From positions 1-45,719 of the forward strand of contig JAOMWM010000008.1 in the NCBI GenBank assembly GCA_028357285.1: DNA of 45,719 nt, given 5' to 3'. Position numbers and translations under genes: made by a program. Positions 25,945 through 34,298 of this stretch are shown piece after piece (the first letter of the stretch is position 1; the number at the start of each line of letters is the position of its first letter). Origin of the DNA: Schleiferiaceae bacterium. Its GTDB lineage: Bacteria > Bacteroidota > Bacteroidia > Flavobacteriales > Schleiferiaceae. Under the pieces are notes generated by a model, which saw only the letters and a list, made by a program, of their open reading frames with translations, did no database searches and was not told the DNA's origin.

Positions 25945-27144
25945 ATGGAATCACTTTCAAAAAGAGCACAAGAGATGGGGCTGCCCATGACCATTGAGAT
26001 GGCTAAAAAGGCACGCGAGTTAAGCGCGACAGGTAAAAATGTCATTAGTCTTTCTCTTGGTGAGCCGGATTTTGATACACCAGACTTTATCAAAGAAGCA
26101 GCTGGTCAGGCTATGGAAGAAAATTATACCCACTATATGCCGGTTCCAGGATTTCTCGATGTTCGTGAAAGTATTGCGGCAAAATTCAAACGCGACAATG
26201 GAATCGACTACACTGCGGATCAGATAGTGATCAGTACAGGGGCAAAGCAAAGTCTATTAAACATATTCTTAGCTTTAGTTAATCCAGGTGAGGAGGTTAT
26301 TATCCCTGCACCGTATTGGGTAAGTTACATGGATCAGGCAAAGTATTGCGGCGCCGATGTAAAAGTCCTTCCAACCACAATGGAAGGTGGATTTAAAATC
26401 ACTGCAGATCAGTTAGAGGAAGCGATTACTCCTAAATCTAAAGTCCTTATTTTCTCTTCACCAAACAATCCTTGTGGCGCGATATATAGTAAAGAAGATT
26501 TGGCCGCGATTGCAGTGGTAGTTGCGAAGCATCCTAACCTGTATATAATCTCTGACGAGATTTATGAATTATTAAACTACGGAGAGGTAAAGCATGTCTC
26601 AATAGCTAGTTTCCCTGAGGTGTATAACCAAACTATTACCGTCAATGGTTTGTCAAAAGGATTTGCGATGACCGGTTGGCGCGTAGGTTACATTGGCGCA
26701 CCGGCATGGATTGCCAAAGCATGTACAAAGTTTCAATCAAATTTCACCTCCGGAACAAATTCAATTGCGCAGCGCGCATGCAAGACAGCGTTAGAGGTTG
26801 ATCCTTCCTCTGTAGACTACATGATTAAGAAATTTGCGAGTCGTCGTGAGAAAATGGTGGGCTGGATAAAAGAGGTTCCAGGTTTTGAATTAGAGACGCC
26901 TCCGGGTGCTTTTTACGTTTTCCCGAGGATTACTTCACTTTTTGGGAAAAAGTTTAACGGGCGTGTTGTAAAGAACTCCTTAGACGTAAGTATGTACCTT
27001 TTGGAAGAAGGTTTAGTAAGTACCGTTCCCGGTGACGCATTTGGATTACCAGGTTACATCAGGTTTTCTTATGCGGCAGCAGAAACAGAGTTGGAAGAAG
27101 CAGTAAAGCGCGTGAAAGTCGCGGTGTCTAATTTAGAGGACTAA
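25945..27144 (+). CDS. Class I/II PLP-dependent aminotransferase, aspartate aminotransferase type
   Basis: This 399-residue fold-type I transaminase has the PLP lysine in NGLSKGFAMTGWRVGY (Lys238). Other family motifs are SLGEPDFDTPDFI near residue 38, SSPNNPCG and SDEIYE. Such enzymes transfer amino groups between aspartate or related amino acids and 2-oxoglutarate in the cytoplasm. The start is the ATG at 25945, which sits well behind a clear promoter; an upstream TTG at 25921 lies inside that promoter and is rejected. A DUF6165 gene follows after 11 bases. Confidence 0.9.
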   Translation: MESLSKRAQEMGLPMTIEMAKKARELSATGKNVISLSLGEPDFDTPDFIKEAAGQAMEENYTHYMPVPGFLDVRESIAAKFKRDNGIDYTADQIVISTGAKQSLLNIFLALVNPGEEVIIPAPYWVSYMDQAKYCGADVKVLPTTMEGGFKITADQLEEAITPKSKVLIFSSPNNPCGAIYSKEDLAAIAVVVAKHPNLYIISDEIYELLNYGEVKHVSIASFPEVYNQTITVNGLSKGFAMTGWRVGYIGAPAWIAKACTKFQSNFTSGTNSIAQRACKTALEVDPSSVDYMIKKFASRREKMVGWIKEVPGFELETPPGAFYVFPRITSLFGKKFNGRVVKNSLDVSMYLLEEGLVSTVPGDAFGLPGYIRFSYAAAETELEEAVKRVKVAVSNLED

Positions 27145-27155
27145 GTCCATTTACT

Positions 27156-27545
27156 TTGAAAATAGAAGTTTCGAACGGCGAGATATTAGATAAGGTTTCC
27201 ATTTTAGAGATAAAATTGGAGCGTATCACTGATGTTCAAAAGCTGAATAATATTCAGAATGAATGGCATGCTCTGCAGAATGCGGTGGAAGTCATTTCTG
27301 GATTAGCGAAACCCAAAGAGGAGTTTTTCCAAGCTGTAAAGGCACTGCGAGCCACCAACGAGAAGCTATGGGATGTTGAAGACGACTTACGCTTAAAAGA
27401 AAAGGCAAAGGATTTTGGCGACACTTTTATTGCTTTGGCTCGAGAAGTGTATGTTTTGAATGATCAACGTGCAGCCTTAAAGAGTAGAATCAATATTCTT
27501 TCAGGCTCCAATCTTCGAGAAGAAAAATCGTACGAAGGCTATTAA
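27156..27545 (+). CDS. DUF6165-like conserved protein
   Basis: This 129-residue, highly charged and mostly helical protein starts MKIEVSNGEILDKVSILEIKLERI, which I recognise as the DUF6165 family N-terminus. It has no signal peptide or membrane segment. The start is a TTG at 27156, supported by that conserved beginning. It lies 11 bases after the aminotransferase stop, so the two are probably co-transcribed. Function is unknown. Confidence 0.72.
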   Translation: MKIEVSNGEILDKVSILEIKLERITDVQKLNNIQNEWHALQNAVEVISGLAKPKEEFFQAVKALRATNEKLWDVEDDLRLKEKAKDFGDTFIALAREVYVLNDQRAALKSRINILSGSNLREEKSYEGY

Positions 27546-27600
27546 GGTAAAAGTCATTTAAAGTAATAGTCCTAACTTCGAGTTAAGAGAAAAGAAGAAT

Positions 27601-29406
27601 TTGAGCATAGAATCGCGACTTAATGCGCTACGAGAGCGTATAAATATTAAGCTGTACGACAGCCGTGACTTTGTGTTGCGTATGCTTTCGCGTGGTAGCG
27701 TATTGGTTGCTCTAACCACACTTGTAGCTCTTGTTTTTTATCATGGATTCGAATTAGAAGCCCATCAGAATACAGTGATCGGTTATGTGGTACGTGGTTC
27801 AATCGGGTACTATTTGGTGAAATATCTATTAGAACTTTTATATAATTTTCACCCATTACAGTTCTTAAAAGACCGTAAATGGGAGGGGATTTTGATGCTC
27901 TTTTTGATTGTGGATATTTTAATTATCAATTTAACGGGTTTCGAGTTGCTCAATGAAGCAGGCTTGTTTCTGAAAATCCCAGGACTCCAAGAAAGCTTTT
28001 TGATTGTATTACAGTGTTACGTGCTGGTTATTGTTGGTCTAGAATTCGGTCGAGTCGGTGAGCTCCTCCCTCAATCGAAATTGAGCCCGCCGACCCTATT
28101 GGTACTGAGCTTTTTGGTTTTAATAGCCTTGGGCACATGTTTGCTTATGTTGCCTGAAATGACTGTTCGTGGTCGGGACGGACTGGATTTATTTACTGCT
28201 TTATTTACAAGCATTTCGGCCAGTTGTGTTACTGGCCTAAGCTTGATTGATATAAGCACCATTCTCAGTGTTAAGGGTCAGTTTATCGTCATGTTATTAA
28301 TGCAGTTAGGTGGATTGAACATCATCTCCTTTGCAGCGCTTTTCGCTATCCTACGGGGTGGGTTTGGTATGCGTCAGCAAAACTTTATGAGCGAGAATTT
28401 AGGGGAGGATCTAAAGCGGTCACGGTCATTAATTTCAGCTATTTTCAGACTGACATTAATAATCGAAGGAACTGGCGCGTTACTTCTTGGTATCTTATGG
28501 CGTAACGATTTTGATACCTTAGGTTCTACCATATTTTACAGCTTGTTTCACAGTATATCGGCATTTAATAATGCGGGTTTCTCTCTTTTTTCTAATTCAC
28601 TTGCCAGTCAATCCGTTCAGTGGGATTTTAGCATTCATTGGGTTATCGCCTTAATGATTGTTCTTGGTGGTATTGGATTCGGTACAATAACGGATATTTT
28701 ACGTCAGTCTTGGACGAAACAGTCTTTGTTACGATCGTGGCGTGGACTTCGAATTGGCACTAAATTGGGGTTGGTCGTTTCAGCGACATTAATCATCGTT
28801 GGTGGTATAATCTTTTTCTTTTTGGATCCAGGTGATCAAAACGTTGGTGTGCACATTAGTGATAGTTTCTTTCAGAGTATTACAGCTCGAACAGCAGGAT
28901 TTAATACGGTATCCATAGGAGCATTAGCCACTCCTGCCATTTTATTCTTAATTTTTTTAATGTTCATTGGAGGGGGGTCTGGATCCACAGCAGGAGGTAT
29001 TAAAACGAGCACATTTGCATTAGTCTTTATGAGTGCTGCCGCTACAATTCAGGGTAAGAAAAACGTCAACCTCTACAAAACTCAGATTCCGTGGGAGTTA
29101 ATGAACCGTGCATTTGCGATATTTTTATTCTCAGTAGTGAGTATTCTCTTAGGTGTTTTTGCTTTAACCATACTTGAGCCTTCGATGAACTTACTGGACC
29201 TCGCTTTTGAAGAGGTAAGCGCCTTTTGTACTGTAGGTCTTAGCACGGGAATCACTGCAGACTTAGGTACCGGGTCTCAAATGATTTTAATGCTATCTAT
29301 GCTTGTGGGAAGGGTTGGAACGCTAACCTTAGCCTTTGCTTTAAGTGGTCAGCGCCAAGAGGTGAACACCTTTAAGTACCCGAAGGCTAATATCCATGTG
29401 GGATAA
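27601..29406 (+). CDS. TrkH/KtrB-type potassium uptake membrane protein
   Basis: This 601-residue inner-membrane protein belongs to the superfamily of K+ transporters. It contains four pore-loop regions: SASCVTGLSLID, SAFNNAGFSLFS, TARTAGFNTVS and SAFCTVGLSTGIT. It has about 150 extra N-terminal residues with about four membrane segments compared with plain TrkH. The start is TTG at 27601, preceded by a purine-rich stretch (GAGAAAAGAAG). No TrkA/KtrA cytoplasmic regulator gene is next to it. A hairpin follows the stop. Confidence 0.87.
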   Translation: MSIESRLNALRERINIKLYDSRDFVLRMLSRGSVLVALTTLVALVFYHGFELEAHQNTVIGYVVRGSIGYYLVKYLLELLYNFHPLQFLKDRKWEGILMLFLIVDILIINLTGFELLNEAGLFLKIPGLQESFLIVLQCYVLVIVGLEFGRVGELLPQSKLSPPTLLVLSFLVLIALGTCLLMLPEMTVRGRDGLDLFTALFTSISASCVTGLSLIDISTILSVKGQFIVMLLMQLGGLNIISFAALFAILRGGFGMRQQNFMSENLGEDLKRSRSLISAIFRLTLIIEGTGALLLGILWRNDFDTLGSTIFYSLFHSISAFNNAGFSLFSNSLASQSVQWDFSIHWVIALMIVLGGIGFGTITDILRQSWTKQSLLRSWRGLRIGTKLGLVVSATLIIVGGIIFFFLDPGDQNVGVHISDSFFQSITARTAGFNTVSIGALATPAILFLIFLMFIGGGSGSTAGGIKTSTFALVFMSAAATIQGKKNVNLYKTQIPWELMNRAFAIFLFSVVSILLGVFALTILEPSMNLLDLAFEEVSAFCTVGLSTGITADLGTGSQMILMLSMLVGRVGTLTLAFALSGQRQEVNTFKYPKANIHVG

Positions 29407-29430
29407 AAAAAAGCTGCACTAGGCAGCTTT
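29405..29430. terminator. Hairpin terminator between converging genes
   Basis: AAAGCTGC (29410-29417) and GCAGCTTT (29423-29430) form an 8-bp stem with loop ACTAG. The T run is good on the - strand (A-run at 29405-29412), so it best serves the oxygenase gene, and more weakly the K+ transporter. Confidence 0.65.
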
Positions 29431-29452
29431 AAATTTATTCCGAAATAGGACT

Positions 29453-30265
29453 TTAGTTCTTGTCTTGAAAATCTAGGTCTTTAATTCCAAAAGCTTTCAG
29501 TAGCTTTTTCCCATTAACCTTCAATATTTCTTTAATTCCAGTGGCTACTTTTTTCGCAGCATTGTCATCTGGTCTCGATACGAATTTCGAATCCCGATAA
29601 CTAACACCCTTTTCCGGTTTGGTATAGAAGTAGGTGTAGAAGCTTTTGCGCGATTCGCCTTCTGGGATTGATATTTTCTTATAGCCGTGAGGACTGTTTT
29701 CGTCGGTATAAAAGATAACCGCTGTATTAAACGTAGGGGGTACCTTAGTTACACATTCAGTCATCTCTTTATTCCACAATTCGAGCGCTCCTCCGTACTC
29801 CGGTTTCCAATTTTTGTTGAGGTACACCAATAGGTTGATTCTTCTCCAAAGTCCTAGTTTTGGGTTCATGTTTACGTCAATGTGAACATCTACATAGGAA
29901 CCGTTTTTACCTTGATGTACTCCTGATCCTAGGGCATCGGTAGTGGTGTGTAAACCTTTGATTCCCGTAATACGACTCAATTGGTCGCTCCATTCTTTTG
30001 AGCCAACAGCTTCCCGAACTTTTGAAAAGGAGGGATGCCAGCGATCAAAATGGTAATCTTCGCTCTTATCTTCATTTAAGCTTTTCCTTTTAACGTTGAG
30101 ATCATCAATGGAGGGAAAGTGCGTAAATAAATCATTGGCAATTTCTTCAGTAAAGAAATCTTCCATAACCAAATACTTACAAGGTTGCGCATTTTCATAG
30201 GCATCCTTAAGTGCGCTAGCAAAGCTTGCGTCTAGATAATTTGAATTGATTATTCCTTTTGCCAT
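29453..30265 (-). CDS. 2-oxoglutarate/Fe(II)-dependent oxygenase (prolyl 4-hydroxylase-like)
   Basis: This 270-residue protein has the iron-binding triad as His128-x-Asp130 in VHIDVNM and His193 in SPHGY, with the 2-oxoglutarate-binding Arg206 in GESRKSFYTYFYT. Such enzymes hydroxylate protein side chains or small molecules. There is no signal peptide. It follows the SDR gene on the same strand by 31 bases, and may belong to a run with the helicase gene. The substrate is unknown. Confidence 0.85.
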   Translation of the reverse strand: MAKGIINSNYLDASFASALKDAYENAQPCKYLVMEDFFTEEIANDLFTHFPSIDDLNVKRKSLNEDKSEDYHFDRWHPSFSKVREAVGSKEWSDQLSRITGIKGLHTTTDALGSGVHQGKNGSYVDVHIDVNMNPKLGLWRRINLLVYLNKNWKPEYGGALELWNKEMTECVTKVPPTFNTAVIFYTDENSPHGYKKISIPEGESRKSFYTYFYTKPEKGVSYRDSKFVSRPDDNAAKKVATGIKEILKVNGKKLLKAFGIKDLDFQDKN

Positions 30266-30296
30266 GGGGTGTAATTTATAGTCTCAAATATAACGG

Positions 30297-31109
30297 CTAG
30301 ATTTTCTTTTGTCTGGTGACGTCCGTCAGTTTTCCATAAACCATGAAAAATAATTTAGGCAGATAACGTTTGAAAGGAACCGAATGAATTTCATATCGAC
30401 CGATTAACAAATGTTTTTTAGGCCGTCTTTTGGTAGAAAGCTTTAGAAACTTCAAGGCAAAATCGAGAGGTAGCATTCCTTTTTCCTGAGCAACACTGTT
30501 TTTACCTATTGGTGCTCCATTAGGACCTAAGCTATTTATGGTGACAGCGGTGTTTATGAAACCAGGACTTACAAGGCCAATATGTACGTTACTCTTTCTT
30601 AATTCATATTGTATGCTTTCGAAATAGCCTATTACCGCATGTTTGCTTGCGGCATATGCTGCTAATTTCGGTGATCCAAAATGCCCCAGAATACTAGAAA
30701 CGGTCCATATTTGACCGCTATTGCGTGATGTCATATGTGGAAGTACTGCTTTGGTTAATGCCACAGCTCCCCAAAAATTAACGTCGAACACTTCACGTTC
30801 AACAGAAAGATCCATTTCAATTGCCGTTCCGAGATGCCCCATTCCAGCATTGTTAATGAGAACGTCAATAGAACCAGTAAACGCCGAAGCTTGATTATAC
30901 CAAGCCTCGGCATTTTCATGTTGTTCTAAATCTAAGGGCAAAAGGTAGCTTTGTTCGGGATGGGTCAATTTCTTTTGAATTGACTCTAAAACCTTCGAAC
31001 GTCGCGCACTAAGAATGGTGTGATAGCCTTTTGCGTTGTAGGTCAAAGCCAATGCTTCGCCTATACCGCTCGATGCTCCTGTAATCCATACCGTCTGTGC
31101 TCGCTTCAT
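30297..31109 (-). CDS. Short-chain dehydrogenase/reductase
   Basis: This 270-residue SDR has the cofactor-binding motif TGASSGIGEALA (about 10-21), NNAGMG (about 87-92), a catalytic Ser in TVSSILGHFG and YAASKHAVIGYFES with Tyr and Lys. It resembles the SDR7B-like group of membrane-associated or lipid-related dehydrogenases. The C-terminus is basic with a hydrophobic stretch (YLPKLFFMVYGKL), perhaps for membrane contact. It starts 32 bases after the helicase stop. The substrate cannot be named. Confidence 0.82.
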   Translation of the reverse strand: MKRAQTVWITGASSGIGEALALTYNAKGYHTILSARRSKVLESIQKKLTHPEQSYLLPLDLEQHENAEAWYNQASAFTGSIDVLINNAGMGHLGTAIEMDLSVEREVFDVNFWGAVALTKAVLPHMTSRNSGQIWTVSSILGHFGSPKLAAYAASKHAVIGYFESIQYELRKSNVHIGLVSPGFINTAVTINSLGPNGAPIGKNSVAQEKGMLPLDFALKFLKLSTKRRPKKHLLIGRYEIHSVPFKRYLPKLFFMVYGKLTDVTRQKKI

Positions 31110-31141
31110 TTCATTCCTTTAATTCTAAAGTAACTTTTCTG

Positions 31142-33103
31142 CTAGAAACTTCTGCGGTTTCTTCCGGCGCTGTCAGATTTACCTTTAGGATAGCCGCCGC
31201 CTGAAGAACGCGCGCCTGCTCTAGAGCTTCCGCCTGAACGGCTCCCGCTGCGATTATCGTCTCTATTGAAACCTCCACCGCTTCTTCTATCAGAACTCGA
31301 TCTATCATTGCTAAAACGCTCGCGTCTTTCAGTGCGCTCACCACTAATACGTTCGCGACGCACTGGGCGATCGCCTGAACGACCTTCCCTGCGGTCAGAG
31401 CCGCCTTCGAATTTCCGCTTTCCTTTGTATCCTCCGCTATCTCTGCGGTCTCTTCCTCCGTAAGAAGGGCGTTCTGCCCTTGAGGAACTACTACCTTCCT
31501 CGAAGTAAGAGTTCACTACATAAGAACCTGTTTTAGCTCCGTTCAGGCGCGCAGCAACTTCTACGGCGTGACGGTCTTCGATATCTATTTTCGTGAAGGT
31601 TTTATCCATGTCTATTTTGCCGATACGCACTTTTGTACCTTCCATAGCATCGTTGATCAACCCCATAATTCGGCTTGGATTCACGTTCTGGCGGTAACCT
31701 AAATCGATGACGACTGTTTTAAAGCCTTCTTCTCTACCTGTCGAACGATCGCGTTTACCATGTTCTTTAGGACTAGAAGCTTTTTCATTGATGTCGCGTG
31801 CGCCGCGGTAGCGACTGAGCATTACGGAGGTTTCATGTCCTACAAAACGCTCAATCAATTCTGCCTTACTTAAGTGGGCCAATTTATCCATTGCCACATC
31901 CAAAAGTTGCGGATCAATGGTAGTGGTGTGCTCATAACTTACAATTTCGTCAATCGCTTCCTTCATTTTGATGCCACAAATATCATCACCGCTCGGTACT
32001 GTTTTTTCTTCGAACTGCTTGCCGATAAGGCGCTCAAGACTTTTTATTTTTCTCATGTTGCGACCGTGGGTAATCACTAGCGAGATTCCGCTAGCTCCAG
32101 CACGACCTGTTCTGCCCGAACGGTGTACATAAACTTCGGGGTCATCTGGAATATTCACGTTAATCACGTGTGAAAGATCATTAACATCAATACCACGTGC
32201 AGCAACATCGGTAGCAACCATGACATTTAATTTTTTACGACGAAAACGGCTCATCACATCGTCACGCTGCGCCTGACTGAGATCTCCATGTATCGCTTCT
32301 GCACGATAGCCGTCTCCAACTAGCTTTTCTGCAATGCTTTGCGTTTCACGGCGGGTTCTACAAAAGACGATCCCATAAATATTGGGATTGAAATCCACAA
32401 TACGACGCATCGCTTCGTAAGTATTCTTCGCATTCACTACATATAATTCGTGTGTTACGTTAGAAGCGCTAATATTCCGCTTACCTGCAGAGATCTCCTT
32501 AGGATCTTTGAGATATTTCTTCGTGAGGTGCTTCATGCCATCAGGCATCGTAGCACTAAAACACAACGTCTGTTTGTGATCTGGAGTATTGTCTAGAATG
32601 GCGTCCAATTCATCTTGGAAACCCATGCTAAGCATTTCATCAGCTTCGTCTAAAACGAGAAACTGTACATCCTCAATGCGTAATTTTCTGCGCTGGATTA
32701 GATCTAAAGTACGTCCCGGGGTACCTACTACAATCTGTGGACGACCCTGAAGTTCTTTGATCTGTTTTGTGATGGGTGCACCGCCGTAGACAGCTGTGAC
32801 TTTTACATCCATAAACTTCGTGTAAGAAGCGATGTCGTTGCCGATCTGTAAACACAACTCGCGCGTTGGCGCAAGTATAATTGCTTGTACGTGCTGAACA
32901 TCAGGATCTAGATTATGTAAAATAGGCAGAGAAAATGCCGCCGTTTTACCTGTTCCTGTTTGCGCAAAAGCAATGAGATCAGTTTCGTTTTCCAGTAAGT
33001 GCTCAATACTGAGCTTTTGAATAGGTGTAGGTGTTTCAAACCCTAGTGCTTCTACACCTTTCACAATAGAAGGTTGTAGACCACTGTCTTTAAAAGTTTC
33101 CAT
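31142..33103 (-). CDS. DEAD-box ATP-dependent RNA helicase with DbpA-like RNA-binding domain and RG-rich tail
   Basis: This helicase of 653 residues has the Q motif (FETPTPIQ), motif I AQTGTGKT, motif II DEAD, motif III SAT and motif VI HRSGRTGRAG. The two RecA-like domains end near residue 365. A DbpA-type RNA-binding domain follows at about 470-545 (VVIDLGYRQNVNPSRIMGLI), then a tail of about 100 residues rich in Ser, Arg and Gly. It remodels RNA, probably in ribosome assembly or mRNA decay, like CsdA/DeaD. I prefer the ATG at 33103 (METFKDSG). An in-frame TTG at 33124 lies inside a leader hairpin arm. Confidence 0.93.
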   Translation of the reverse strand: METFKDSGLQPSIVKGVEALGFETPTPIQKLSIEHLLENETDLIAFAQTGTGKTAAFSLPILHNLDPDVQHVQAIILAPTRELCLQIGNDIASYTKFMDVKVTAVYGGAPITKQIKELQGRPQIVVGTPGRTLDLIQRRKLRIEDVQFLVLDEADEMLSMGFQDELDAILDNTPDHKQTLCFSATMPDGMKHLTKKYLKDPKEISAGKRNISASNVTHELYVVNAKNTYEAMRRIVDFNPNIYGIVFCRTRRETQSIAEKLVGDGYRAEAIHGDLSQAQRDDVMSRFRRKKLNVMVATDVAARGIDVNDLSHVINVNIPDDPEVYVHRSGRTGRAGASGISLVITHGRNMRKIKSLERLIGKQFEEKTVPSGDDICGIKMKEAIDEIVSYEHTTTIDPQLLDVAMDKLAHLSKAELIERFVGHETSVMLSRYRGARDINEKASSPKEHGKRDRSTGREEGFKTVVIDLGYRQNVNPSRIMGLINDAMEGTKVRIGKIDMDKTFTKIDIEDRHAVEVAARLNGAKTGSYVVNSYFEEGSSSSRAERPSYGGRDRRDSGGYKGKRKFEGGSDRREGRSGDRPVRRERISGERTERRERFSNDRSSSDRRSGGGFNRDDNRSGSRSGGSSRAGARSSGGGYPKGKSDSAGRNRRSF

Positions 33104-33121
33104 AAATGGAGTTGGCTCTGC

Positions 33122-33189
33122 CAAATTTTAGTTGCCCAGTACCGCTGGGTGCGCCCTATGAACGTCAGCGCTTCCCAAACTAAAATTTG
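33122..33189 (-). promoter_or_regulatory. Structured leader of the RNA helicase mRNA
   Basis: CAAATTTTAGTT (33122-33133) and AACTAAAATTTG (33178-33189) are perfect 12-bp inverted repeats enclosing 44 bases. Inside, CCCAG (33135-33139) and CTGGG (33145-33149) form another small stem. The closing arm ends 19 bases before the helicase ATG at 33103. This is a candidate regulatory RNA element, for example autoregulation by the helicase or temperature response. Confidence 0.55.
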
Positions 33190-33224
33190 ACCCTACTTGG
33201 AAAGATAGACGCTTTTTCGTGGTG

Positions 33225-33232
33225 CAAATGTA
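33225..33232 (-). promoter_or_regulatory. Probable -7 element of the helicase promoter
   Basis: On the - strand 33232-33225 reads TACATTTG, a full match to TAnnTTTG. Eighteen bases upstream is TTC instead of TTG. Transcription from here would give a leader of roughly 110 bases containing the hairpin at 33122-33189. Confidence 0.5.
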
Positions 33233-33254
33233 CGATTAATTAATTCATTTGAAG

Positions 33255-33845
33255 TTATTTAACCCCAATCGCTCGTATCACGCTTGCAGAGCCTTGGTGA
33301 AAACGGCCTTCATTGAGCATAACCTCTTCTTCCCAAACTTCGAGAGTTTTGAAGTCATGGAGTAACGATTTAACACGGCAAGTTGAAAAAAGCATTGCTT
33401 CATTTTGTGGACCACCGCTGCCTCTCCCTAGGTTTTTCGTTGAAAATCCCTCAAGTACAAGCGTGCCGCCAGGTCGGACGAATTTATTTAAATTAGTATA
33501 GATAGGTAGAAGAACGGTAGGAGGCACATGGAAGAAGCCATAGAATATGAGATCAAAGGTTGTTTCTTCGTTAAAGTCCATTGCGTCTACAATGCGGTAC
33601 GATATTGATGTCTGCTTAGCTTCCGCTAATTGCATTGCTTTTTTTTTGCCAGCTTCACTTTGGTCAAAAGCTACTACATCCCAACCTAGTGTCGCCGCAT
33701 AAACAGCATTTCTTCCTTCACCTTCCGCCGGCAATAGTATGCGGCCAGGAGGGCGTTGGTCTAATTGCGATTTAAAAAAAGCATTGGGTTCTGTGCCATA
33801 GGCATACGCCTTGTCGGAGTAACGTTGATTCCAGAATTGCTTCAT
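33255..33845 (-). CDS. Class I SAM-dependent methyltransferase (TehB-like)
   Basis: This 196-residue protein has the SAM-binding motif I in ILLPAEGEGRNAVYAA (about 36-51) followed by an acidic strand end VVAFDQS, and a later FDLIFYGFFHVPP region. It resembles the small TehB/thiopurine methyltransferase-like family. It begins MKQFWNQRYSDKAYAYG, a common start of these proteins. The gene is single, transcribed away from rpmH. The substrate is unknown. Confidence 0.85.
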   Translation of the reverse strand: MKQFWNQRYSDKAYAYGTEPNAFFKSQLDQRPPGRILLPAEGEGRNAVYAATLGWDVVAFDQSEAGKKKAMQLAEAKQTSISYRIVDAMDFNEETTFDLIFYGFFHVPPTVLLPIYTNLNKFVRPGGTLVLEGFSTKNLGRGSGGPQNEAMLFSTCRVKSLLHDFKTLEVWEEEVMLNEGRFHQGSASVIRAIGVK

Positions 33846-33977
33846 AAGGGATTATATTTATGCCTTAAACATACCATTTTGAGCAAGTGCTTCCGTGACA
33901 AGAGTCCCTTTTAATAGTATACATCACCTCAGTTTGTTCGTAAGAGGGATTTTTTTTAAAAATTCATTTCCGGGGGG

Positions 33978-34007
33978 TTGTGATTTAAAAAGTCTATTCT
34001 ATATTTG
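33978..34007 (+). promoter_or_regulatory. Promoter of rpmH
   Basis: TTGTG (33978-33982) and TATATTTG (34000-34007) with 19 bases between the TTG and the -7 element match the Bacteroidota consensus on both elements. Transcription should start near 34014. The rest of the 33846-34040 gap shows no further gene. Confidence 0.8.
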
Positions 34008-34040
34008 CACCCCCGAACAAGTAGGGTAAAAAGTATTGTT

Positions 34041-34199
34041 ATGAAACGCACATTTCAGCCAAGTAATAGAAAACGCAGAAACAAGCACGGATTCCGTTCA
34101 AGAATGGAGTCGTTTGATGGACGTAAAGTATTGGCGTCTCGTCGTGCTAAAGGTCGCAAGAGTTTGACCGTTAGTGATAAAGGGAATTACAAAGGTTAA
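34041..34199 (+). CDS. rpmH: Ribosomal protein bL34
   Basis: This 52-residue, strongly basic protein starts [21 protein letters not shown] and continues [20 protein letters not shown], the unmistakable bL34 sequence of the large ribosomal subunit. I chose the ATG at 34041, 34 bases after the promoter; codons further upstream overlap the promoter. It stands alone here, with carB downstream and no dnaA or rnpA nearby, and has its own promoter and terminator. Confidence 0.97.
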   Translation: MKRTFQPSNRKRRNKHGFRSRMESFDGRKVLASRRAKGRKSLTVSDKGNYKG

Positions 34200-34229
34200 T
34201 AGATGTTAAAAACCTTTTGATAAGATATG

Positions 34230-34257
34230 GGTGTTGCCGAAAGCAACACCTTTTTTT
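34230..34257 (+). terminator. Terminator of rpmH
   Basis: GGTGTTGC (34230-34237) and GCAACACC (34243-34250) form an 8-bp stem with loop CGAAA, followed by seven T's. Confidence 0.88.
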
Positions 34258-34272
34258 GGCCCAAACCACCAC

Positions 34273-34280
34273 TAACTTTG
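34273..34280 (+). promoter_or_regulatory. Probable -7 element of the carB promoter
   Basis: TAACTTTG matches TAnnTTTG exactly and lies 18 bases before the carB start codon. The nearest TTG upstream (34256-34258) is only 14 bases away and falls in the rpmH terminator T run, so the -33 element is weak. Confidence 0.5.
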
Positions 34281-34298
34281 TACAAATCTTAAAAGCTC

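Noticed and set aside
31111-31344. 77-residue open frame overlapping the helicase C-terminus
   Set aside because: It is an out-of-frame reading of the Ser/Arg/Gly-rich tail of the helicase, whose domain pattern is certain.
33121-33260. Possible small gene or repeat element between helicase and methyltransferase genes
   Set aside because: No coding frame with a start was found; the inverted repeat is better explained as part of the helicase leader RNA.
34005-34040. Twelve extra N-terminal codons on rpmH
   Set aside because: They overlap the -7 element of its promoter, and bL34 always begins MKRTFQP.
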